64,000 nt of DNA from Takifugu bimaculatus (lineage: Eukaryota; Chordata; Actinopteri; Tetraodontiformes; Tetraodontidae). The position numbers and the translations under genes are program-made. Numbering within the stretch: position 1 is the stretch's first letter; every line of letters starts with the position of its first letter. Location: positions 14,871,641 to 14,935,640 of the forward strand of contig CP034996.1 of NCBI GenBank assembly GCA_004026145.2. Reading direction: 5' to 3'. Shown piece after piece: positions 49,127 to 64,000 of this stretch. A model generated the notes under the pieces. That model ran no database searches. It saw only the letters and a program-made list of their open reading frames with translations, and had not been told where the DNA came from.

Positions 49127-52100
49127 TCACCATCCATGTCCAGCCTCTGCATGATGATGGCGAGCTCTACTTCACTGGGCATGTAACCCAGGGAGCGCAT
49201 GGCCATGCCCAGCTCCTGTTTGGAGATGAAACCATTCCCATCACGATCCAAGACCCGGAACGCTTCACGAATCTCTGCACGACAAACACGCACCATCAAC
49301 AGCTTCTCAGCGTCGGGTCTATTATAGCTAAAAACTACAACACTGTGTATTTGCTTTGTGGACACTTTTCCACCCGTGACTGTGTTGTTGTTGTCTCACT
49401 TGTGCTGATTTTAAGGTTTGGAGGTGAGCAGGTGGCATTTAAAATATGAATGAGTCACGTCCTGTTTTGTACGTCTCTTGAATCAGCAGGAGTCAAACAT
49501 ATTGTATTCTGTCTACATTATTGAGCGGAAAGCTGTCTGTCTTCACCGTCACACGTATGTTAAATGTGCGTGACGTGTTTCTTTTTGCCTCCATCATGTT
49601 CTGCGTTACGGTTCTCCTGCCTGCGCTGCTCTTTACTCGACAGATCTCAGCCTTGTATGAATAATGATGTTGTCTCTGAGGAAAGGCTGAAAATAGCGTG
49701 ATGTTGTCATAGCACCGCAAAAACTCCGAGGGAGGAGCCTGGGCTTGATGGTTAGGCACTAAAACGGCGACTTTGACACTATCTCCATCTCTTGACTCGG
49801 GTTTAATTCCGACTGCAGCCAATCTGTAATTTCAAGTCAATCATTTTGATTGCCACAAACAAATATTTGCAGTCTCGTGGTAGCTGTGTATTGACTTGAT
49901 TGTAGGATAAAGGATCAGCTTGTTTTTAAAGCCAGAGAGACACACTTTCTCTTCTTTATGAAAGTATTTTGTGTGACTCACCTGGGGTACTAATAAACAA
50001 ACAACTAAAATGAATTTGAAAACATATGGCCTCTGAGATGGTTCAGGAAAACACCTGATGTCCCAGCGTTTAGCGTCAAAAAAATAGATCATATATTTTT
50101 TAAGATATGACGAACGGGGTAAAATGTGTGCTTTGTGTTTTTTGAAACGCCACTGCAGCCAAGATATGACAGAAACAAATAGAAAAGAGCGGCTTATCCC
50201 CCAATTAGGAAACTGTCATTCACGGAGGATCCCTTGCCGTGCTGCAGCTGAAAGAATACATCTAAGGAACTCATTAAGATAATGAAATAAGGCGTTAAGT
50301 TTAGGAACAGATGCTAATGTAGCTCCGGCCCACAGCAGCCGGGATTTTACTGGAGTTCTAATTTATTGCCTCTGTCCAGAGTGTGTTTGTGCAGCTCTGC
50401 TGTCGTGGTTGCTCATATTTAGACTAGTCCGCCATCCGCCTGGTGACGACCCGCTGTGTGTGATTAGGAGCCGCTCACACGCGGCTGTAGTTTTATAACA
50501 TCCGGCGCTGGAGCGCTGATCCATCGGCCGGTGTCGGCGAGGTGGCCGCCTGAGATGAAATGAATGATTAACAGATCTTATCAGCAGGCGGGGAAGCACC
50601 TCTCATAAGAGAGTCAGTCTGAGACCTGATGACGGCCTTTTTCATTAGCGGGAATTGCTCCAGGCTTTCTTTCGGGCAAATCAAGGTGAGGATGATCACC
50701 CCCCCCCCCACCTCTACACACCTGGCGCTTCCTTCCTCACACCTCGTATTGCATTTTACAAACCCGGTGAGGGGAGCGGGGGCTTACCCAATCTCTCAAC
50801 CGCTGAGGGCTTCGCCGACTCTCCACTCCCACAAAAAGGCGTTTTTCCAAGTTGAACATGAAACTCCCAGCCCGGGGGGCTTCTGCTAGTTCAAACCCCC
50901 AGAGGGCCTCCTTATGAAACACCCTGCTCAATTCCTGTCTAATGAATTCGTCGATCAGATGGCACTATCTGAGCGGGGGCGCGTTGAGGTCGAGACTCGT
51001 TTCGGGGAGGAGATGGTCGAATTTATCGACTTCATATGCGTGGCGGGGAGAGGGAAAACTTTGCCAGTCTATTTAAGATCTCTTCCCCAGGGAGCGCTCC
51101 GTTTCCTCTGAATTAGCGGGAGAGGGTGTCCCGCACGTGATGGAATTTAAATCCCAATTTCACCCAGCCTGCTCCTTCCCCCAACTTTAATGATGAATTT
51201 TAGATGAAGCTCATCTCTCTTTTCTTACCATTAATATTCTTGTCCTGACATGTTTCTCCTGTCTACGTCTTTGAGAAAGTCCGCCTCAGATCTGCCTCCT
51301 TTGTCTGTCTCCTCTCTGTCAGTTGTGTGGGAACCGAACCGGCTGCGGCTGATGACTAAACCCGGGCCGCATTTTCTCTCTCCGACGACGTAAAGCGAGA
51401 GTCTGAGGCGAGGGAAGCGGGGCCGCATGCGAATGAGCGGCCACCCAAAACAAAAGAAGATATATTTGTATGCCACTCAAGAGTGAAAAGTACATTTTGG
51501 AAAGGGCACACACGCTCCGCGGTGTGATCTATTACTGCAAAGAGCTTGTGTGTGTTTTGGTGTGTGTACGCGCCCCTACCGGTGTGCAGCTGTGTAATAT
51601 TAAGTCAGCGCGTACCCTCCCCAGGAGTGCACATGTTCTTACTGTGATTGATGAAACACCTCAGAAGCAGAGAGGAGGATAGTGGCTATTCAACACAGGA
51701 TTTATTAACAAGCCTTCTATGTGCACTCGCAACTGATCCTGGAAGAACTTTCAGCTCCTCCTCTGAAGCGTGATTAGGAGTTTAGGAATGTTGGTGGAGA
51801 TTTTGTTCACAGGCGTCTTGTTGCCTCTGGCTGACAGGACGGAGATAATTCTTTATCATTATGTCCGGAGTCCAGATTCAATTTCTATAAAAGCACCACG
51901 TAGCTCCAAGCTCCTTTCCCCTTCCTGCCGTCCTTGACAAACAAAACGGAGGCCAACGGCTGTCGATGGCGACGGCGATGAGATGTTTCAGATGTTGTGC
52001 CAGCTTGGTTGCAGCAACTGTTCTCGTGAAGCACGCGGGCTTTTCGCACAAGGGACTCTGGATTAAAAGATTTATGGAGCAAAGTACTTCATACCAGAGC

Positions 52101-53195
52101 TCATTCGAGCGGAGTACAATAGGCCACCTTTAAATGCAAACAAACAGCTTCAGTCAGAAACACCCTCCGACACATCCTGGCCTCACTCTGCGAGAGGATT
52201 ACGCTAGCTGCTTTCTTTCCCAGCTAACCGCTGTCTCGCGTGTCTTTGTTGTCCACATCCTCAAGGAGGTGAAGATGTGAGGTTAAATCACGGGATTGCC
52301 TGGAAAAACAAATCAGCAGCCACGTCTGAAATGGTGCCTTTCTGCACAGAAATTAGGACCTCCTATTCATGTCAACGGATCAAATTAGGCATATAGGTGT
52401 GATCAACTATACAGGGGGCTTCCCAAAAGCATATAGATACGCATCAGGAGAGGTCCGCTTATGAAATAACAGCCTGAACAGGCTTGTATTTCTAGTGTCT
52501 TGCCTGGCATTAAAAGTAAAGCTTGTAAAACAATAAAAGCTGAGAGTACACATCAAGCTGTGATTTAATAAAACACGTGCAAACAGAGAATTGTCTCTGG
52601 TTATTGTGAGGTGTTTATCTCATGCATATAAGTAGTTAAAACATGCACGTGGATCCACCTGTTGTTCCCTTGTAATTTATGGTCTATCTCTTAATTTTGC
52701 TTTTATTGGTTTTATTTTTACTCACATATTCATTTTTTTTAATTATCAAAGCTAATCAGTGGATGATTCTTCATCTGTTGGCCTTCTCTCTCTGCTCTGG
52801 TTAGTTGCAGCGGGGCTCACTCAGCCCCCACGGAGTCCTGTGACTGATCTTATTTCCTAAGCACGATAATTGGAAACCAGTGAAATTTCACTGAAGGGCC
52901 GACAAAAGCGCTCAATGGAAACCCCGGAGAACCGGAGCGTCGCAGCCACATTGTTCTTAAAGCGAAACATTAATTGCTAATACTTCACACTTCACCATGT
53001 GTACTTCACCCTGCTCATGCCCCCCTCCCCCTGCCGCCGGTGTCCCGCTCCCCTACCCTCCTTGTCAGCTCGCTCACCTCCCAGCTCCTCTGTGGAGATG
53101 CTGGTGAGCTGAAAGGCTTCGCTGCCCTCTGTCAGGGAGCTGCTCAGGTAGTTGTCTGGATAGAGCAGGCCTGCCCGCACATGGTGGAATGGCAT
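41516..53195 (-). CDS. caln1: calneuron, EF-hand calcium sensor with C-terminal membrane tail, 5 coding exons
   Basis: Neuronal calcium sensor anchored to Golgi and other membranes in the known family. Coding exons: 53078-53195, 49131-49274, 47907-48019, 43379-43532, 41516-41643. The sum is 657 nt, or 218 residues, against 219 in human CALN1, with all junctions in phase. It starts MPFHHV. Two canonical EF loops follow (DRDGNGFISKQE and DMDGDGQVDFEE). The second half has degenerate hands and then SLICAFAMAFIISVMLIAAN, the hydrophobic C-terminal anchor. Introns are long (up to about 4.2 kb) and hold several microsatellites. The block MAMRSLGYMPSEVELAIIMQRLD separates it from CABP7. The genomic position beside sdf2 is unlike human CALN1, so it may be the paralog caln2. 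The start was chosen because no in-frame ATG exists upstream in the adjoining 5' exon. Confidence 0.9.
43060..43118. repeat. Degenerate telomere-like TTAGGG-type repeat
   Basis: A short tract of GGGTTAG, GGGTTGG and GGGTCGG units on the plus strand, inside a calneuron intron. A second small cluster of the same kind lies near 43337-43360. It is G-rich on one strand. Confidence 0.6.
45061..45100. repeat. (CT)n(CA)n microsatellite
   Basis: A short CT run passes directly into a CA run within a calneuron intron. A GT run follows at about 45160-45176. Confidence 0.85.
46106..46174. repeat. (CA)n microsatellite
   Basis: About 34 uninterrupted CA units in the calneuron intron between exons 43379-43532 and 47907-48019. 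Confidence 0.95.
49062..49124. repeat. (GT)n microsatellite abutting a calneuron splice donor
   Basis: About 31 GT units on the plus strand. On the transcribed strand this is a CA run that starts only a few bases after the donor of exon 49131-49274. Confidence 0.95.
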
Positions 53196-56100
53196 CTTCT
53201 CCCTGTAGAGTAAACACACGCACCAAAACAACAGGTAAGAAGGATTTGTATGTCTGTGTGAATCCAGAGTAGCGGCTCTGCTAGGAGCCCCTTTTTTTAG
53301 AAACACAGTCTCCTGAGGAGAGAACATTGTTCCCCTCTGCTAATGCTCATTTCTGTGAGACGCCATTGTCTCTTTGTGGCACCATCACAGTGACAAATTA
53401 TGTAATCACATTATAATTCAATGGAGTCATAAAAAAAAAAATCCCGTCCCACTCTTATTGCGCTAATTACAAACCGTTTCCAGCATTCATTTGCTGCCTG
53501 TCTTTGACCTCCCGCGTCAAACCGCCGGTCCGCTGAGGAAGATTGCTAAAGATCCTGTCACTCACCATCATTTTTATTAGATCTTTTGACGTCTTGTAAC
53601 ACCGGGCGATCCCCACTGCCACCCAAAACCACCAAGAGACCCCGACTCAGTCAGTCCTGACCCACTGTTGCTGCGTGATCAGAGCGACTCTGATTTCCAC
53701 CTCTCAAACCTGTCCCTCGGAGGGCCCTCATCGACTGATTTATTTCTTCTTTTGATAATGCAGCTTTCCACTTCATGTTAAACTCCTGCCTCCTTCTCTG
53801 CCAAAGAAGGAAGAGAAAGACATCCGGAGTGCTTATTTGGGGCTGGCAGAATGGAGCGGGAGAGATAGAGGTAGACGTCTTCATCACGGGAGGCAAAGGG
53901 GAGGCAAAGAGTCCTTTTCTCTCCTGGTTTTGGACATTTCAAGAGCGAGGATGCAGAGCACCTCTGTCTTAAGGTGCTGTGAAAGGTTACAAGCTGAATC
54001 CACAAGGTCTGCATGACCTGTCACAGTGAATCTATGTTTTTCACAATGCTGTTTTATTTATAGGCATCACTAAAATAAATCCACACATTACTGGTAAGTT
54101 GCATAAGATCAGGATGTCAGTGAAAGAGTAAAAGCACAATGGAGTTTAAAGCAAACCTGAGTGTTTAGGTCTGAACAAGAGATGTGTTTCAGATGTTTTA
54201 TCTTCCGGGTACTCACCGAGACCAACAACTAAATGAGAGGATATAATTAAAAAAGAGCGCTAAATCTGGAACCATGGGGGACGCCATATGAGGAGACGCA
54301 GGGGGACTGGTTGAGAACTGAGGTTGCAGGAGTGAGTCGGGATTTGAATGAGAATAAAACATCTGCGGAATCAATTAGTATTTGTTAGCATTTGAGGGAA
54401 AGAGTGAAACCAAAACAGCTGTGGCACAAATGTGTCAGGAGCTAAGATCCGGATCATCGCTGACCTTGGCAGTCTATGCGCATAAAAAGTGAGTTTGGAG
54501 GAATTCTAGACATGCAGCCATCTGCTGCTGGTTCTGCTCTCGACCCATTCCCCATTAAATATACTCAGTGTGTATCTGTTCTGCAGGAACTGAACTCCTT
54601 CCTGTTCTTAAAGAGCATTACAAGCTCCGTAAAGGTGATTTTATTGTACACCCAACTAAGGTTATGATTGCACTTTTATTGGCTCCTATTTAGCAAAAAT
54701 GACATTGGCAGGCTTTCAGGGTTCCGCTGAAGCATATAAGCATGAGGCAAAATAAGTACTTGCACCATTAAGTTTAAGATCTTTTCATGATTAAGTAAGT
54801 CATAGTAAGATGGATTAGGAGATTTGCTGCTAATGGGGCATCAGGTGAACTGGCGGGAGAGATTTTCCTTCCTTATTCAAACAGCATAATCATCAGATCA
54901 TACGTGTAATTTTTAATGTGACATTAATGGAGCCTGAGATCCAGGCTGATGTTTTTCTTCATGTGTACACGAATGCAGCGCGATGACAGCATGTACCTGG
55001 AGATTGTCCATTAATGTGCATGCTGCATGTGCATAAATCATTCACTGAAGTTTCCTTATGCAGAAGTTGGCAATTAATGAATTCATGCATATGTTTAAAG
55101 ATCTGTGGCAGCTTCATGCTTGTTTTTGGGGCAACATGCATTATATTAATTATCATGAAGTTATATTATAGGTCTATAAATATATTTATGGAATTAAAAA
55201 GAGAATCAACAATGGCCCCAGCAGTTGGATAAATAATGTATAAATTGATAAGGCGTGATATAACGTGAAGATATTTGCATTTGTAAGACTGCACTTTAGA
55301 TTCCATCTGCTCTCGCGATTGTTCCCCAAGCGAACACCCACTCACTCATGGCAAAAACCGTCAAACGCACACATACATAGAACTCAGTGATTTCTCTCCC
55401 CCCCTTCTATCACCCACTCTTTTATTATCTGACCTTTATTTGGGGATTTCCCCCCCGTTAGTGACAACACAGAGGCGCACGTGAGAGCTGACAAGTTTGG
55501 CAGAAAACCTTTAACCGGCATCATTAGGGTGGAGGTGGAGGCGGAGGAGCGGGGGGGGGGGACAGGATGAAAGGAGGAGACGAGTGGAGGCTGAGTGACC
55601 GCGTTTGATCTGCGGGGCCACCTGACCCCCTCCGGGGTGAGTTTCAAGTCTGCAACGTGCAGGAAAAGGATCAAGAAGGATGGGGGGGGATGGGGGGATC
55701 AGGAGGAAAAAGGTGAAGATGGCAGGCCGAAGAAGGGAAAAGACGTGTTTCTCCAAATGCATCATGGGAGAAAAGAGTGATCATAATCATTTGACAATAC
55801 TCGCCGGATCAAGTGGAAGAGGGCTCCACCAGATGAAAGGAAACAGACGCCTCACTCACAGCCACCAATTAAACATCCAAACATCCCAAACTTGTGTGAT
55901 TTAACTCAACCCAGGGACTCCCTACACACGATCTGCAGCCTGGTGGATGTGAAGATGAATCAACAAATTATCCTCTCTTTTTTTAAAATCCGTGCCACTA
56001 AAACATCAGTTATCTCTGCGTGCCTTCTCCAGTTTTGGAATCATCTCCCCTGTAGGCTGCCAACACCAATGACAAACCACCGCCACTCAGATGAAGCCGC

Positions 56101-56856
56101 ACCAGCGTCGGATTAAGGTGAAATCAAACGCTGGGCTCTGGCAATGCAACACAAAGTCATGGGAACAATTATAGGGATCATAGAAGAACATGATTTAATT
56201 CTACAGGCCACCATCAATAAAATTAGATTTCCCGCTAAACCAATCATGCAACAATGAGTTCAAGTGCCGCGCGTTGTCTTTGGCGACTCCGTTCAATGTC
56301 ACAGTGACAATATTACCAGTAGGACGTAACCTTGGGGGGAAGATGGGCAGCTCCGCGCAGCTGTGATCTCTAATCTACTCTGAAAACATTGCACAGACGA
56401 TGCTGCCCCGGGGCCACCAAGATATAACCACCAACAACTGCTTGTGCCACCTGAATACAGATTCGGAGCCTGCGCTGTACTATCCCGAGCAGCAGAGGGA
56501 TTGCGTGCCCCCGCCTCTGTCAGGTGTGTGAGTAAACGCTGCAAGAGCCTCATGAAGGAGAGAGATTTGGGCGACCATGATGCTCTGCAACACTGGCATG
56601 CGTCTGCAGCTGGGAGGGGGGAGGAGTCTGACGCCGGAGACTTTTAAACACACATGCACAGAGCACATGTTTTTACTTCTATCTTTGTGAGAACTTTCTT
56701 GTGTTCGCCTGCTCCTTCGAGCCACAATCACCATTAGACCTCAACCCGAATCTCACCTCAACCTCAACACCTTTCAACCCTTAAACACCCCTTTGAAGTC
56801 ATGAGGAGCTGCCAAAAGGGCTTCACTTTACCAGCTAAATGCATATTCAAGTACTC

Positions 56857-56860
<4 letters not shown>

Positions 56861-56908
<48 letters not shown>

Positions 56909-56968
56909 TTCATGACTGTGAGAGAATTTGCACCAAAATCACACTTTTTCCACAGGCAGGTAGTCTCC

Positions 56969-57024
<56 letters not shown>

Positions 57025-57051
57025 GACACACACGCACGCACGCACACACAC

Positions 57052-57093
<42 letters not shown>
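56861..57093. repeat. Cluster of (CA)n, (CT)n and (CACG/CA)n microsatellites
   Basis: CA run at about 56861-56906, CT run at about 56970-57020, and CA with CACG interruptions at about 57027-57093, separated by short unique sequence. The flanking phrase ATTTCATGACTGT occurs after both CA runs, suggesting a local duplication. Confidence 0.92.
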
Positions 57094-57096
<3 letters not shown>

Positions 57097-58189
57097 ATTT
57101 CATGACTGTCCAACAAATGAATTTGTAACAATATCAAGCTGTGTCTGCAGGCAGGGAGTGATAATGTCCAATTAGTGGCAGACAAGTGACATATTTTGTC
57201 CATGGTGGAGTTTTGGAACATCTGGATCTGGGGAATAACCCGACTGCTGCGGAGAGTCCGAACTGAATGTGCGAGATGTTCCGGCTGAGTGAGCCACACA
57301 CCATCAGAACGTGTGATGGAGTGCTATACCCCACCACGGGCAGGGACAATTATACTGTAATTACACTTTGTATGATGGGCCATAATCACCTAGTCACGCC
57401 GATCACAAACCCACGCAGCGCGCACGCCGACGCGCGTATCGGCGCATAAACAGCTGGAGAGAGATTTTCAGCCGCGCGTGAGACAGTCGAACAGAAATAG
57501 AGATTCTGCTCTGTTGTCAGGTGGCAGGCCATCTAAACAGACGAGCTAATCTTCACTGTCAACGCACGGACGGACGCACACGGGGGTCTGTCCACGCACG
57601 CTCCAGACAATGGTTTACAACAGGTGCTGTGCTGCACCGACGCATGGGCGTTAATCACCTTCATCACCTTTAACACACCACCCTAAAAGGTGACACACAG
57701 CAGAACCTACCTGTTTGTGAGGCGGCTGGTCTCCCGGTGTAAGGTCTCCCCTGCTCGGTTAGAATACCGCGGGCGCAGATGCTGGTTGCCAAGCTGTGTT
57801 TAACGGGTTTGCATCCGTCCTGCGTTCTTGAGGAGTTCGTCCGACAGTCGAAGATGGACTCATTCAGTCCGCGTGCAGGACCAGTCAGTGCGTCATGTGC
57901 TTCACACTTTTTTAAAGACTTATTTTATTTTTTTTTTGACAAATATCAACTGGTTATTCGAGTGGCGGCAGCAGGATATGAAGTAGGAGGGTGTTGTGTT
58001 GGTAGATCTGCAGGCTCACACGAATGACCCCCCCATTCGCTTCCTTCATCTCCCGTCTTCTCGCCTTATGAGATTTTGGGGAGAAGCGCAGGGGCTGGTG
58101 CCAAATCGGGCTGCCTGTAGACGGACGCCACCCAGCCGCCTACGAGTCTGGGTCTAAGTGTCGCTGCTGCTCCTGCTGCTGCTCCTGCT

Positions 58190-58198
58190 GGTGCTGGT

Positions 58199-58243
<45 letters not shown>

Positions 58244-58265
58244 GGTGACGATGATGCTGCTGCTG
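58190..58265. repeat. Imperfect trinucleotide repeat (CTG/GAT/GGT)
   Basis: Runs of CTG, GAT and GGT on the plus strand, which read as Gln- and His-rich peptide on the minus strand. It lies in or beside the calneuron 5' UTR exon. Confidence 0.9.
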
Positions 58266-58790
58266 CGGGTCGTCAGTTAGAAAATGATAACAGTGATTTA
58301 AGGGGGGGAAAAAAATCAATCTCAGCACGGAGAAGAAAAGATGCCTCCGAGCGCGGAACGGTCAAACAACGGAGGGATGGGGAGGGATCTCCCGGGCTCC
58401 CGGTGCATTTATCTCGCCTACTCCTGGTGACAAAGTTAACCCATTTATCGGTGAAGTCCGATGAGGGAGGGGCTATATGGGGGCTACGGCGGCGGAGGTG
58501 CGACTCTGTAGGTGGATGGGGAGTGTGCCTATGAGAAGCTGTTGAATCTATGCTGCTGTCTTGACAGGTGGATGAAACTGAGAGAGGGGGGGAGAGAGGG
58601 AGGGAAAGAAAGAGAGAGAGGACAGCGAGAAACAGGAGAGAGAGAGAGAGAGCGAGAGGGGAGAGAGAGAAAGGTGGTATAGAGTGTACATAGAAGGGGA
58701 GGGAGGAAGAGGGGAAGAGAAAAAGAGAGAGAGGGGTCAGATCGTAAGGTCTCGGGATCAGCGAAGCCACAACATATCCATCGTGTGTTT

Positions 58791-64000
<5,210 letters not shown>

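Larger units (their letters stand above)
53196..58790 (-). other. Calneuron 5' UTR intron, 5' UTR exon and probable promoter
   Basis: The acceptor CTCTACAG lies just upstream of the start codon at 53195. A matching donor AACAG|GTAGGT on the minus strand at about 57710 marks a 5' UTR exon running rightward from 57711. That exon has a stop and no ATG in the frame leading into the start codon, so it is non-coding. Right of it are a trinucleotide repeat near 58190-58265 and purine-rich sequence near 58580-58740, probably close to the promoter. The intron has CA and CT microsatellites at about 56861-57093. Confidence 0.5.

Noticed and set aside
57711..57790. Upstream coding exon extending calneuron beyond MPFHHV, as in a long human isoform
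   Set aside because: The phase would allow it, but the frame meets a stop upstream before any ATG.
58273..58770. A 165-codon minus-strand frame near the calneuron promoter
   Set aside because: It is rich in Ser/Leu/Pro from the purine-rich GAGA tract and does not join in frame with the calneuron coding sequence.

Overview
The window looks like compact teleost fish DNA, probably pufferfish-grade. Genes are intron-rich with small GT-AG introns, the proteins are clearly vertebrate, and CA, CT and GATA microsatellites are abundant. No prokaryotic, viral or operon structure is present. Gene models were built by hand from splice sites, reading phase and family knowledge; nothing was aligned by computer.

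Layout, left to right. nsrp1 (+, 362-3001) is a nuclear-speckle splicing regulator. A classical calpain (-, 3787-7928) has catalytic Cys, His and Asn and a penta-EF-hand tail. An slc47a MATE exporter (+, 9744-14306) has 17 coding exons. A decayed Tc1/mariner-like element lies at about 17027-17765. A spliced snoRNA host gene (-, about 17860-19916) carries two alternating copies each of a SNORD49-like and a SNORD65-like C/D snoRNA, so it is most likely the fish counterpart of SNHG29. rab34 (+, 20721-22744), supt6h (-, 24547-34099) and sdf2 (+, 35468-37146) follow, with supt6h and sdf2 head to head. The right 40% is a calneuron gene (-, coding 41516-53195, 5' UTR exon near 57711), with large introns, a long probable 3' UTR and a gene-poor flank to 64000.

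From memory of the human map, RAB34, SUPT6H and SDF2 are neighbours at 17q11.2, NSRP1 is also on 17q, and SLC47A1/2 and SNHG29 are on 17p11-p12. The window is therefore a block of chromosome-17-type synteny. The calneuron is not expected there, since human CALN1 is on chromosome 7, so a paralog such as caln2 or a fish-specific join is possible. The genes are independent housekeeping, transport and signalling loci, not one pathway. The visible link between neighbours is shared promoter space at supt6h/sdf2 and at the snoRNA host/rab34.

The observations most worth checking are four. (1) The snoRNA host gene has a duplicated SNORD49-SNORD65 unit behind a TATA plus 5'TOP promoter. (2) Seven single-base insertions, six in supt6h and one in the calpain, each make one otherwise well-conserved exon exactly one base too long. 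(3) Spt6 has an unusual His- and Gln-rich C-terminal segment. (4) The calpain C-terminus has two possible splice forms. I found no evidence for a wholly new biological system.
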